From positions 186,001-250,000 of the forward strand of contig NZ_JAOQJG010000002.1 in assembly GCF_025567365.1 (NCBI RefSeq): a stretch of 64,000 nt of DNA. The letters are read 5' to 3'. The position numbers were made by a program, and so were the translations under genes. The notes beneath the pieces are model-generated. The model was not told the DNA's origin. It saw only the letters and a program-made list of their open reading frames with translations, and ran no database searches. Below are positions 16,108-24,749 of the stretch, one piece after another. The DNA comes from Anaerostipes amylophilus (lineage in GTDB: Bacteria; Bacillota; Clostridia; Lachnospirales; Lachnospiraceae). Position 1 is the first letter of the stretch. Every line of letters begins with the position of its first letter.

Positions 16108-17049
16108 ATGAACAACAAACAAAAACTATTAACCGCAACAGCGATTACAGGAACTATTGTCAGCGCATCTGCATTTACTGTCTTCGATTATGCGATCTGT
16201 CGAAGAAAAAAACAGCCAGATGTCCGTAAAAAAGAAAAATGGAAACCATATCTTGATTACGTTTTAAAAGAACAAGAATGGCTAAAAGAACACCAAGAAC
16301 AAGAATTAAAAGAAATCAGATCAAAAGACGGACTAACACTACGGGCAGCCTACATCCCAAGAGAAAATGCCAAAGGAACTATTATCTGCATGCACGGTTA
16401 CCATTCAACAAATGATATCGAATTCGTACCGGAAGTCCGATTTCTATGGAATCTTGGATACAGCATTCTTCTTCCATGGCAGAGAAGCCACGGAAAAAGC
16501 GAAGGACGCTATATTACTTATGGAGTGAAAGAACGCCATGATCTCAAACGATGGATTTTGTATACCAATCGGAATCTGGCAGCCAAGAACAAAGATATTT
16601 TTCTATGTGGAATTTCTATGGGGTGTGCTACAACCTTAATGGCAGCAGGTCTGGACCTTCCAGACAATGTAAAAGGAATTATTGCTGACTGCGGATTCAC
16701 TTCTCCATGGGATATCATCAAACACGTAGCCAAAGAAAGATTTCATCTTCCACCATTTCCATTAATGTACATGGTAGATTTGATCAGTGAAGTAGTAGCA
16801 GGATTTGGATTGAAAGAAGTCAGCATCCCAGAAATAATGAAACGAAACAAGATTCCAGTGTTGTTTATCCATGGAGATGCAGACGATTACGTTCCGATGT
16901 GGATGACGATCAAAAATTATGAAGCCTGTGCAGCAAAGAAAGAACTCTATATTGTTTCAGGAGCAGGACACGCACTAGCATTTTCAAAAGATATGGAAGA
17001 GGGAAAACGAAGAATCAAAAATTTCATAAATAAATATAAGACGATCTAA
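16108..17049 (+). CDS. Membrane-anchored alpha/beta hydrolase
   Basis: A serine hydrolase of the YqkD/BAAT-like kind. Residues 7-28 form an N-terminal signal anchor, followed by a basic linker. The hydrolase fold carries MHGYHS (oxyanion region, about 95), the nucleophile elbow CGISMG with Ser170, the acid in HGDADDYVP (Asp259) and His288 in GAGHAL. All triad members are present. Length 313 aa. The substrate is unknown; an esterase or lipase-like role is plausible. A hairpin with arms AAGAACCATTC and GAATGGTTCTT (17053-17093) separates it from the convergent gene downstream. Confidence 0.88.
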   Translation: MNNKQKLLTATAITGTIVSASAFTVFDYAICRRKKQPDVRKKEKWKPYLDYVLKEQEWLKEHQEQELKEIRSKDGLTLRAAYIPRENAKGTIICMHGYHSTNDIEFVPEVRFLWNLGYSILLPWQRSHGKSEGRYITYGVKERHDLKRWILYTNRNLAAKNKDIFLCGISMGCATTLMAAGLDLPDNVKGIIADCGFTSPWDIIKHVAKERFHLPPFPLMYMVDLISEVVAGFGLKEVSIPEIMKRNKIPVLFIHGDADDYVPMWMTIKNYEACAAKKELYIVSGAGHALAFSKDMEEGKRRIKNFINKYKTI

Positions 17050-17052
17050 AAT

Positions 17053-17095
17053 AAGAAGAACCATTCCGTATAAATGATTTTACAGAATGGTTCTT
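17053..17095. terminator. Bidirectional terminator between hydrolase and methyltransferase genes
   Basis: AAGAACCATTC and GAATGGTTCTT pair around a loop of about 18 bases, between two convergent genes. Confidence 0.7.
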
Positions 17096-17119
17096 GTATT
17101 ATAAATTTCCTAAAAAAAC

Positions 17120-18595
17120 CTATTTTAAGATCATAAGATAACTTTCCGGCCGCTGTGTGATCTTGATTTCTTTCAGAATTCTAAAATTGGATTTTACAGC
17201 GAACTGTTTTACATATTCACGGTTTCTTGTATACATAATGATCATTCCTTCAGGCCCTAGCACCCTCTTAGCAAATGGAAAGAACTTCTCATAAACATCA
17301 CGAATCTCAGATTCCGTTTTCTGCCCAGTTGCATAAGGCATCTCCGTAAAGATCTCATCAAATGGATAATCGTGGGTAAATGTAAAACAATCCTTATTGA
17401 TATAATGAACGATCTGATCAGCCAGATTCGTATTATAAATCGCCTTCTCGATCGCTTCTGGAGAATGATCGATTCCATAAGAAGTATTTCCTTTTACAAC
17501 TTTCTGACGCTCGATCAGCATGGTACCAACACCGCAGAAAGGATCAAGAACCTGTGCATCCGGGATCATATAATCTTTCGCAAGTTCTACAAGAAGCGCA
17601 GCGTTAACTGGTTTGATACTTGTTGGAATAAATTTTTCGCGGTAATCAAAACGACGATCCACAATTGTATTTAATTTTACTAATAAATAATAATCACCAG
17701 ATTTCCCCTCAATCATACGAATCTCAAATTCATAGTGAGAAGTAGAATTTCTTAATTTGCGTCCAGTAAGCTCTTCTAAGTTCGAAGCAACCTTTTTAGC
17801 AAATTTAGAACGCTCAGAAAGAGGCATACGGCTTTTTACTCCGATTCTGAAGTAAAAAGGGAAATCTCCTTCATGCGTATTTTCTAATAACGCCATCAGA
17901 TTCGAACCAGCGATCACGGATGCAGCAACATCAGCATCAGGTTTACATGAAACCATGCCTGGAATCTGAAATAACAATTCATTGTATGTGCGGATCGGTA
18001 ATAAACGATTCAGATGATTTGTCTTTACACGCACGCCCATTTTTGAAGAAGCAGCTGAAGATTCATCCATCAAGGCAGCAGTAATTTCCGGGTGTAATGG
18101 GTTAGTGCGGAAAATACAATGAAATGTCTGGCGGCCGCCTAAAAATCTATGCTTCTTAAATGGTTCGATCGTATTGATCAGTTCAGAAAGTGCATGAAGT
18201 TCATGTTCTACATGCTTTTTCTCATCGTCAGAAGCTTCATAAAGAGATAATTCTTCATAACGTTTTCGGAAAACATCCACATAAGGAGCCGCATTTAAAG
18301 ATTTTAAAGCAGTTAAATAAGCCTCTTTTACAAAACGTGTATCTTCTGTCTGATAAGCATGAAATACAGCATCGCTTTCAGAAGAAAGTGCCAGATCACC
18401 GATCAAAAGAGCAGCATTTTTTCTTGTTTTTGCATCTTCATTTTCTAAAAATACGGATAAGTCCAGATCACCATCATGGATCCAAGACAACAAAAGTTTT
18501 CTTTTAGAAGAATCCTTGATCTCCTGACGCAGGGAACTTAAAGACTGACGTACTTCGATATTTTGATTTAATCTTTTACATAAACGATTGATCAT
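17120..18595 (-). CDS. Putative RNA methyltransferase with N-terminal helical repeats
   Basis: An S-adenosylmethionine-dependent methyltransferase, most like the THUMP-associated RlmL/Trm14 group that modifies guanines in rRNA or tRNA. The N-terminal 150 residues look like HEAT-type helical repeats (NAALLIGDLAL...VKEAYLTALKSL). The middle resembles an RNA-binding ferredoxin region (YLLVKLNTIVDRRFDYREKF). The catalytic domain has motif I LDPFCGVGTML, motif II YGIDHSPEAIEKA and motif IV EMPYATG, where the usual NPPY is replaced. The 491-aa layout differs from E. coli enzymes. The target nucleotide is not predictable. Confidence 0.82.
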   Translation of the reverse strand: MINRLCKRLNQNIEVRQSLSSLRQEIKDSSKRKLLLSWIHDGDLDLSVFLENEDAKTRKNAALLIGDLALSSESDAVFHAYQTEDTRFVKEAYLTALKSLNAAPYVDVFRKRYEELSLYEASDDEKKHVEHELHALSELINTIEPFKKHRFLGGRQTFHCIFRTNPLHPEITAALMDESSAASSKMGVRVKTNHLNRLLPIRTYNELLFQIPGMVSCKPDADVAASVIAGSNLMALLENTHEGDFPFYFRIGVKSRMPLSERSKFAKKVASNLEELTGRKLRNSTSHYEFEIRMIEGKSGDYYLLVKLNTIVDRRFDYREKFIPTSIKPVNAALLVELAKDYMIPDAQVLDPFCGVGTMLIERQKVVKGNTSYGIDHSPEAIEKAIYNTNLADQIVHYINKDCFTFTHDYPFDEIFTEMPYATGQKTESEIRDVYEKFFPFAKRVLGPEGMIIMYTRNREYVKQFAVKSNFRILKEIKITQRPESYLMILK

Positions 18596-18743
18596 ATATA
18601 CATTCCTTTTCTAAATAATGTGTATAAGGAAAAGTCCTTAAAAACTATAAAAACAGTATACCTTATTGAAATAATTTTTGCAAAAAAAGTGAAAATCATG
18701 CTATAATAATATGTAACCAAGAGAATAATAGATAAGGAAGTAT

Positions 18744-19256
18744 ATGAAACATATAACGATTAAGAGAGCAGAACAGAGTGACGTTGATGCGATCATGGAA
18801 CTGATGCAAGAAGCAGTAGATACCGTGAAAGTTTCCGACTGGTTTCTGCCAGATGACAGACAATATGTATCAGAACACATAATCGACCGAGGATTTACAT
18901 TGAAGGCAGTAAACAGCAGCAATGAGATCTTGGGCTTTTTTATTGTCGATTTTCCAGACAGATCAAAACATAATCTGGGATATGATCTAGATTATGATGA
19001 CGATAAGATACGGAAAGTCGCACATATGGATTATGCAGTCGTGACAAGCAAAGCAAGAGGACTTGGGCTTCAGAGAAGATTTTTTGAAGAAGCTGAGAAG
19101 CAGCTAGAAGATACACCATATGAATATTTCCTTGGAACCGTTCATCCGGATAATATCTACAGCCGGACAAACTTTCTAAAAGCAGGTTACCGGGAAGCAA
19201 GACGAATGTCAAAATACGGTGGTATGCAACGTGTCATCATGGAAAAGGAGAAATGA
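18744..19256 (+). CDS. GNAT-family N-acetyltransferase
   Basis: A 170-aa acetyltransferase-fold protein. It begins with the usual GNAT strand and helix (ITIKRAEQSDVDAIMELMQEA) and has KARGLGLQRRFFEEAEKQL as the acetyl-CoA loop. The C-terminal part NIYSRTNFLKAGYREARRM resembles motif B. AAGGAAG lies 6 bases before the ATG. It overlaps the start of the flavoprotein gene by 4 bases (ATGA), so the two are translationally coupled and may act on the same metabolite. Substrate unknown. Confidence 0.85.
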   Translation: MKHITIKRAEQSDVDAIMELMQEAVDTVKVSDWFLPDDRQYVSEHIIDRGFTLKAVNSSNEILGFFIVDFPDRSKHNLGYDLDYDDDKIRKVAHMDYAVVTSKARGLGLQRRFFEEAEKQLEDTPYEYFLGTVHPDNIYSRTNFLKAGYREARRMSKYGGMQRVIMEKEK

Positions 19257-20653
19257 CTATGAGTAATCAGTATGATGTTATTATGATCGGAGCAGGACCT
19301 TCTGCTATTTTTTGTGCTTATGAATTAAAGAGAAATAAGCCGGACATGAAAGTTCTTATGATTGAGAAAGGTCGAAGAATTGAAAAAAGAGCATGTCCAA
19401 AACGTAACACTAAAGTATGTGTTGGATGTAAACCATGTTCTATTACAACAGGATTTGCCGGAGCAGGAGCATTCTCAGATGGTAAATTATCCTTATCCCC
19501 AGATGTAGGTGGAAATCTTCCAGAGATTCTAGGATATGATAGAACGATCGAATTATTAAAAGAATCCGATGACATTTATTTAAAATTCGGAGCAGATGAG
19601 AAAGTATACGGAATCGACGAAGAAGAAGAGATCGCAAGCATCCGTAAGAAAGCAATCCAGGCAAACTTAAAACTGATCGAATGTCCGATCAGACATTTAG
19701 GAACAGAAGAAGGATATAAAATCTATTCAAGACTTCAGGAACATTTATTAAATGAAGGTGTTGATATGATCTTTGATACAATGGTCAAAGATATCATCAT
19801 CGAAGACGGAGTTGCGAAAGGAGTCGTTACAGACAAAGGCGAGACATACACAGCCGATGAAATCGTAGCAGCTGTAGGACGTGAAGGATCCGAATGGTTA
19901 AGCGGAATCTGCAGAAAATATGACATTGAAACACAGGTAGGAACAGTCGATGTCGGAGTTCGTGTAGAAGTTCGTGACGAGATCATGGAAGAATTAAACA
20001 AGAGCCTTTACGAAGCAAAACTTGTTTATTACACACCAACATTTGATGATAAAGTCCGTGTATTCTGCAGCAATCCATCAGGAGAAGTGGCAACAGAATA
20101 TTATGAAAATGGCCTTGCAGTCGTTAATGGTCATGCATACAAAGCAGAAGAATATAAAACAAACAATACAAACTTCGCATTGTTAGTATCTAAGAACTTT
20201 ACCAAACCATTTAAAGAGCCAATTCAGTATGGTAAACATATTGCACAGTTAAGTAACATGCTTTGCGATGGTAAGATCTTAGTACAGCGTTTTGGAGATT
20301 TCGTAAGAGGAAGAAGAACAACAGAAGAACGTCTGGTTCGAAACAATATTACACCTACTTTAAAAGATGCAGTTCCAGGAGATCTTTCATTGGTATTCCC
20401 ATATCGAATCATGAAAGATATCGAAGAAATGATCTATGCATTAGATGAAGTAACACCAGGTATGGCAAGTGATGAGACACTTCTTTACGGTGTAGAAGTG
20501 AAATTCTATTCTAATAAGATCTTAACAAACAAAGACTTTGAAACAAATATCAAAGGACTTCGTGCGATCGGTGACGGAGCTTCTGTAACAAGAGGATTAC
20601 AGCAGGCATCTGCCAATGGATTAAGCGTTGCTAAGAGTATCTTAAATAAATAA
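19253..20653 (+). CDS. NAD(P)/FAD-dependent oxidoreductase
   Basis: A flavoprotein of the uncharacterised FAD-dependent dehydrogenase family. The Rossmann fingerprint MIGAGPSAIFCAYEL is at residues 11-25. It is followed by a four-cysteine cluster (CPKRNTKVCVGCKPC) and GFAGAGAFSDGKL, which are typical of this family. The C-terminal GDGASVTRGLQQASANGL closes the FAD site. Length 466 aa. The start may be ATG 19253, overlapping the upstream stop, or ATG 19259, better spaced from GGAGA. The cysteines could bind metal or be redox active; this is inference. A terminator follows. Confidence 0.88.
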   Translation: MTMSNQYDVIMIGAGPSAIFCAYELKRNKPDMKVLMIEKGRRIEKRACPKRNTKVCVGCKPCSITTGFAGAGAFSDGKLSLSPDVGGNLPEILGYDRTIELLKESDDIYLKFGADEKVYGIDEEEEIASIRKKAIQANLKLIECPIRHLGTEEGYKIYSRLQEHLLNEGVDMIFDTMVKDIIIEDGVAKGVVTDKGETYTADEIVAAVGREGSEWLSGICRKYDIETQVGTVDVGVRVEVRDEIMEELNKSLYEAKLVYYTPTFDDKVRVFCSNPSGEVATEYYENGLAVVNGHAYKAEEYKTNNTNFALLVSKNFTKPFKEPIQYGKHIAQLSNMLCDGKILVQRFGDFVRGRRTTEERLVRNNITPTLKDAVPGDLSLVFPYRIMKDIEEMIYALDEVTPGMASDETLLYGVEVKFYSNKILTNKDFETNIKGLRAIGDGASVTRGLQQASANGLSVAKSILNK

Positions 20654-20677
20654 AATATCAAATAAAAATATTAAAAC

Positions 20678-20716
20678 AAAAATCCCTAACAGGTTTCTAA
20701 ACCATTAGGGATTTTT
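20678..20716 (+). terminator. Terminator of the acetyltransferase-flavoprotein operon
   Basis: AAAAATCCCTAA and TTAGGGATTTTT form a 12-bp perfect stem ending in T's. The A-rich 5' arm would also serve the convergent PHP gene. Confidence 0.85.
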
Positions 20717-20760
20717 CTGTTTGAAAATCCTGCAAAGAATAATTCTTCCTTATAAAAAAA

Positions 20761-21630
20761 TTATTTTTTGAATTTAGGATGTTTTTCATAGAAAGCTTTG
20801 TTCGCCTGCTCTCCTGCAAGGATCAATCGATGAAGTCCTTCTTTAGGACATAAGAAACTTCCCAAAGGATAAGGTGTTTTGGTGTATAATCCATGAAAAT
20901 CTGTTCCACCAGTCATGAAAAGATCATGTTCCTTACAAAGAGATGTAATATGCTCTCTTGTTTTTTCATCATTTCTTGGATGATTTAATTCAATTCCATC
21001 AAGCATATGTTCTTCGATCATCATCTCCATCACATTGTCAGCTTTATACTGCCCAGGATGTGCAAGCACGACAACGCCTCCGCAGGAATGAAGAAGATCC
21101 GTGACTGTTTTTGCATCCATATAGCGGTATGGAAATTTATGAGGGCCGCCAGCACGGAATAATTCGTTATGTAATTGACCGATCGGAGTTCCAGTATATC
21201 CCATCATGGAAAGAACCTGCATGATATGTGTGTAGTATACACCAGTACTTTCTTTGGATACTTCATAAAGCTGATCCATCGTGATCGGATATTCATCCAT
21301 CAATGACTGATAAGATTTTGTGACAGCATCGGATAATTTCTTTAAGTCTTTGCTTAAAGAATGCTGAAGCCGGTCAGTGTCAATCGGATAATAACATAAA
21401 ATATGAACATTCGTCTGTGTCTCCTCATGCCATGCGTTTGCCTCGACGGCAGGAATCGCATGAACACCAAGCTCTTTCCCAAGTCTTACAGCTTCCGAAA
21501 TGGAATGTGTTGATTCGTGGTCAGAGATTGCAATATAATCAAGGCCGATACGTTTCGCATAAGGAATGATCTGGTCAACACGCATAGCACCATCAGATAA
21601 AACGGTGTGACAATGTAAGTCTGCTTTCAT
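20761..21630 (-). CDS. PHP-domain metal-dependent phosphoesterase
   Basis: A polymerase-and-histidinol-phosphatase (PHP) domain protein, like YciV/TrpH (RNase AM) or nucleoside 3',5'-bisphosphate phosphatase. The metal ligands are MKADLHCHTVLSDGAM (His-x-His), ISDHES, the Glu of AVEAN, VVLAHPGQY, and GGTDFHG near the C-terminus. The order is standard, which predicts a trinuclear metal centre. Length 289 aa. It is followed at 21 bases by the MarR gene on the same strand (marR first, then php), so the two are probably co-transcribed. Confidence 0.88.
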   Translation of the reverse strand: MKADLHCHTVLSDGAMRVDQIIPYAKRIGLDYIAISDHESTHSISEAVRLGKELGVHAIPAVEANAWHEETQTNVHILCYYPIDTDRLQHSLSKDLKKLSDAVTKSYQSLMDEYPITMDQLYEVSKESTGVYYTHIMQVLSMMGYTGTPIGQLHNELFRAGGPHKFPYRYMDAKTVTDLLHSCGGVVVLAHPGQYKADNVMEMMIEEHMLDGIELNHPRNDEKTREHITSLCKEHDLFMTGGTDFHGLYTKTPYPLGSFLCPKEGLHRLILAGEQANKAFYEKHPKFKK

Positions 21631-21651
21631 ATAAAAATACCTCCAAAATAT

Positions 21652-22074
21652 TTATTCCATTTTCTTTAAGATCGTTAAAATATTAGATAATGACTGATGA
21701 AATAATTCCTGATCTTCTTTTGACAGTGATTCAAAACGTTTGGAAAGGTATTCTTTGACAAGCACTTTTTCCTGAAGAATCAGCTGGTTTCCTTTCTCTG
21801 TGAGTTTTACATAAACCATTTTTCTGTTTTCATCACTTCTAAAACGTGTGACATACTCATCCTTCACAAGTGGAGAAACGGCTCTTGTAGCCTGTTCCTT
21901 AGATGATGCCAGATAAGAAGATAACTGTGACATATTCAATGAACGACCTCCAGACAGTGCAAATAAGATAAGAATCTGTGTTTTGGTAAGATCCATGGAA
22001 GGTATGTCGATCGTGTTTAAAAGAAATTTCTGACAGATTGGAAAAATTTCAAAAAGTGCAGAAACATCATTCAA
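21652..22074 (-). CDS. MarR-family transcriptional regulator
   Basis: A dimeric winged-helix repressor of 140 aa. The recognition segment is GGRSLNMSQLSSYLASSKEQATRAVSPLVKDEYVTR, followed by the wing DENRKMVYVKLTEKGNQL. It is divergent from citrate synthase across 156 bases that hold a palindrome overlapping a -35 box. It may therefore control citrate synthase and/or itself. The ligand is unknown. Confidence 0.9.
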   Translation of the reverse strand: MNDVSALFEIFPICQKFLLNTIDIPSMDLTKTQILILFALSGGRSLNMSQLSSYLASSKEQATRAVSPLVKDEYVTRFRSDENRKMVYVKLTEKGNQLILQEKVLVKEYLSKRFESLSKEDQELFHQSLSNILTILKKME

Positions 22075-22156
22075 TGTAAATCCCTCTCTTTCGATGTTTT
22101 TCTAACTAAAAGTATACCACTTTATGAATAAAAATCAACAATCAACAAAAATCAAT

Positions 22157-22187
22157 ATTTGACAAAAGTCAAATAAAAAGATAAAAT
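22157..22187 (+). promoter_or_regulatory. Citrate synthase promoter with overlapping palindromic operator
   Basis: The -35 TTGACA (22159-22164) and -10 TAAAAT (22182-22187) have a 17-base spacer. The -35 lies inside the palindrome ATTTGAC-AAAA-GTCAAAT (22157-22174). An adjacent MarR-family gene makes this a likely repressor site; the link is inferred. Confidence 0.65.
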
Positions 22188-22230
22188 AGGAGAAACACTA
22201 TAAAATGACCTTGATCAAAGGAGGTAACCT

Positions 22231-23592
22231 ATGAGTGAAACAACAACACAGATGCAGGATTTTCTGACACGCCAGGCGAAAGTATGCCATGATAATTGTG
22301 AGATAGAGAAAGATCTGTACAAAGAGCTGGGAGTGAAACGAGGACTCAGAGATGTCGATGGAGTCGGCGTTCTTGCAGGTCTTACGAATATATCCTGTAT
22401 TCAATCCAGTGAGATGATCAATGGAGAGAAAGTACCTTGTGAAGGAAAGTTATTTTATAGAGGATATAATATATATGAATTAGTCGATGGATTTATGAAG
22501 AGAGGCGAATTTGGATTTGAAGAAATCACCTATCTTTTACTATTTGGAAAACTGCCGGATGAAAAACAATTGAAAGAATTCAGAGAAATTTTGGCGCAGA
22601 GTATGACACTTCCAAAGAATTTCACAAGAGATGTTATTTTAAAGGCACCATCGAAAGACATTATGAACACGTTGACAAAGAGCATTTTAACACTGGCATC
22701 GTATGATGATAAAGCATCTGATATTTCTATGGAAAATGTATTAAGACAATGTCTGATGTTGATCAGTGTTTTGCCGATGATGGCAGTTTATGGATATCAT
22801 GGTTACAATCATTACGTCAATGATGACAGCCTGTACATCCATCGTCCAGATCCAAACTGTTCCATGGCAGAAAATATTTTAAGAATGCTGCGTCCAGACA
22901 AATCTTATACAGAATTGGAAGCCAGAGTGTTAGATATTGCACTCGTTCTTCATATGGAACATGGAGGAGGAAATAACTCAACATTTACAACCCATGTCGT
23001 GACATCTTCAGGATCAGATACATATTCAGTGATCGCAGCTGCACTTTCATCATTGAAAGGTCCCAAACATGGAGGAGCGAATATCAAAGTTGTTGAGATG
23101 ATGCAGGATTTAAGAAAAAATGTGGATGATATCAGTGATGAAAGTCAGGTAGAAGAATACTTAAGAAAACTGCTGCACAAAGAAGCATTTGACCAAAAAG
23201 GACTGATCTATGGAATGGGGCATGCAGTATATAGTATTTCAGATCCAAGAGCGCAGATTTTCAAAGCTTTTGTAAAGAAACTGGCCCTTGCAAAAGAAAG
23301 AGAAAAAGATTTCGAACTCTATTCTATGATTGAAACATTGGCACCAAAAGTAATCGCAGATGAACGAAAAATCTACAAAGGGGTCAGTGCAAATGTCGAT
23401 TTCTACAGTGGATTTGTGTATAGTATGTTAGATATCCCATTGGAATTGTTCACACCGATCTTTGCGATGGCAAGAATCGTTGGATGGAGTGCCCATCGTT
23501 TGGAAGAATTAACAAATGTGGATAAGATCATTCGTCCTGCGTATCAGAGTGTACAAGATGAGAAAGAATATATTGAGATGGAAGATCGATAA
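22231..23592 (+). CDS. gltA: Citrate synthase
   Basis: Condenses acetyl-CoA and oxaloacetate to citrate. The 453-aa protein is of the longer clostridial citrate/2-methylcitrate synthase type. Motifs: GKLFYRGYNIYELV, HMEHGGGNNSTFTTHVV with a catalytic His, GPKHGGAN, YGMGHAVYSISDPRA with the second His, and ANVDFYSGFVYSML with the catalytic Asp. AAAGGAGG sits just before the start. No aconitase or isocitrate dehydrogenase lies beside it. It probably serves glutamate synthesis rather than a full cycle. A MarR-type operator is predicted upstream. Confidence 0.93.
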   Translation: MSETTTQMQDFLTRQAKVCHDNCEIEKDLYKELGVKRGLRDVDGVGVLAGLTNISCIQSSEMINGEKVPCEGKLFYRGYNIYELVDGFMKRGEFGFEEITYLLLFGKLPDEKQLKEFREILAQSMTLPKNFTRDVILKAPSKDIMNTLTKSILTLASYDDKASDISMENVLRQCLMLISVLPMMAVYGYHGYNHYVNDDSLYIHRPDPNCSMAENILRMLRPDKSYTELEARVLDIALVLHMEHGGGNNSTFTTHVVTSSGSDTYSVIAAALSSLKGPKHGGANIKVVEMMQDLRKNVDDISDESQVEEYLRKLLHKEAFDQKGLIYGMGHAVYSISDPRAQIFKAFVKKLALAKEREKDFELYSMIETLAPKVIADERKIYKGVSANVDFYSGFVYSMLDIPLELFTPIFAMARIVGWSAHRLEELTNVDKIIRPAYQSVQDEKEYIEMEDR

Positions 23593-23616
23593 AAAAGAGG
23601 GATTCCCTCTTTTTTT
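23592..23616 (+). terminator. Terminator of citrate synthase
   Basis: AAAGAGGG and CCCTCTTT pair with a short loop and a long T tract. A second hairpin without T's, ACCGGAGAC/GTCTCCGGT, lies at about 23648-23673. Confidence 0.85.
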
Positions 23617-23797
23617 ATGCAAAAATATAAGCTTATAAAATGAGGAAAACCGGAGACGAGGAGGGTCTCCGGTATTATGAAAAAGTATGAAAAAAAGTTT
23701 TAGCTAAGTAAGTTTGTTTGTTACTTGCTATGGTTTTAGTATACTCAGTAAATGTGAAAGAATTGTGTCTAAAAAATGATGAATTTATGTTTTTTGG

Positions 23798-24625
23798 TCA
23801 TATTTTGAGAAATTCAGTGATTCCATATGCAACTCCGTCCTTGTCATGATGTTTTGTGATAAAGGTCGCAGCATCCTTACATTTTGGAGAAGCATTTTCC
23901 ATGGCAATTCCGATACCAGCTTCTTTTAACAGATCAATGTCATTATCACCATCACCAAAGGCAGCGGTTTCTTCAGGTTTTAGATTCAAATATTCCCGAA
24001 TAAAACGAAGTCCGGAATGTTTTCCGGCATCTTTATGAGAAATCTCGATCAGCTGCGAAACAGAAGAAGTAATATAGATCTCATCACAATTATATTTAAG
24101 TTCATTCCAAATGAGCTGCTTTTGCTGCTCGCCAGAGACAACAATATCCATACTGTCAATATGATCAATATGTTCTCGAATAAAAGAAATAATATCATCA
24201 ATAGGAATTCTTGTAGATTGGATGTAAGGAATTGCTTGTGGAGTTGTACCATAGGAAACAGGATCTTCCACATAAGCTTTCAGGGCATAAGCTTTGCCAT
24301 CAATAAAAACTTCAAGGGCAGTCTCATGCTGTTTAGCAATCTGAATTATACATTCAACGGAAGCAGGTGTCATCTTATATTCATGAAGACAGGTGCTTGT
24401 AGGAATATGGTAAATGGCAGCACCATTAGAAGTAATTGCATATTCAATTCCAGGCACAGCAAGAACATCTTTAGGCAGCGTATCAAAAGAACGTCCACTT
24501 GCGATCACAATGTGAACACCATTTTCAATTGCATGACATAAAGCATTATAATTTCCGTCAGAAAGCCGTCCACTTGCATTTAATGTTGTACGGTCAAGAT
24601 CAAGTGCAATACATTTTATATTCAT
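23798..24625 (-). CDS. Cof-type HAD-superfamily phosphatase
   Basis: Haloacid-dehalogenase-type hydrolase that dephosphorylates sugar phosphates or similar metabolites. The start at 24625 follows GGAGG at good spacing and gives 275 aa; a longer frame to 24688 lacks a site. Motif I is ALDLDRTTLNASG, where the usual DxDGT has Arg in place of Gly. Motif II lies near VIASGR, and motif III/IV is AAFGDGDNDIDLLKEAGIGIAM. A C2-type cap fills the middle, as in YidA/YkrA. The substrate is unknown. Confidence 0.9.
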   Translation of the reverse strand: MNIKCIALDLDRTTLNASGRLSDGNYNALCHAIENGVHIVIASGRSFDTLPKDVLAVPGIEYAITSNGAAIYHIPTSTCLHEYKMTPASVECIIQIAKQHETALEVFIDGKAYALKAYVEDPVSYGTTPQAIPYIQSTRIPIDDIISFIREHIDHIDSMDIVVSGEQQKQLIWNELKYNCDEIYITSSVSQLIEISHKDAGKHSGLRFIREYLNLKPEETAAFGDGDNDIDLLKEAGIGIAMENASPKCKDAATFITKHHDKDGVAYGITEFLKI

Positions 24626-24667
24626 AAGAAACCTCCAGATTTCGCATTTGTTATACATAGTCGATAT

Positions 24668-24687
24668 TGTGTAATATATTTTACACA
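24668..24687. promoter_or_regulatory. Palindrome between HAD and Nudix genes
   Basis: TGTGTAA-TATATT-TTACACA is a 7-bp inverted repeat with a 6-base spacer, in the 124-base divergent region. It has the form of a dimeric regulator site. The cognate regulator is unknown. Confidence 0.45.
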
Positions 24688-24749
24688 TATGAAAATATTG
24701 TATCTTTTCTTTGAAACAATTACAATATACGAAAGGAGGAAAAATAAAA

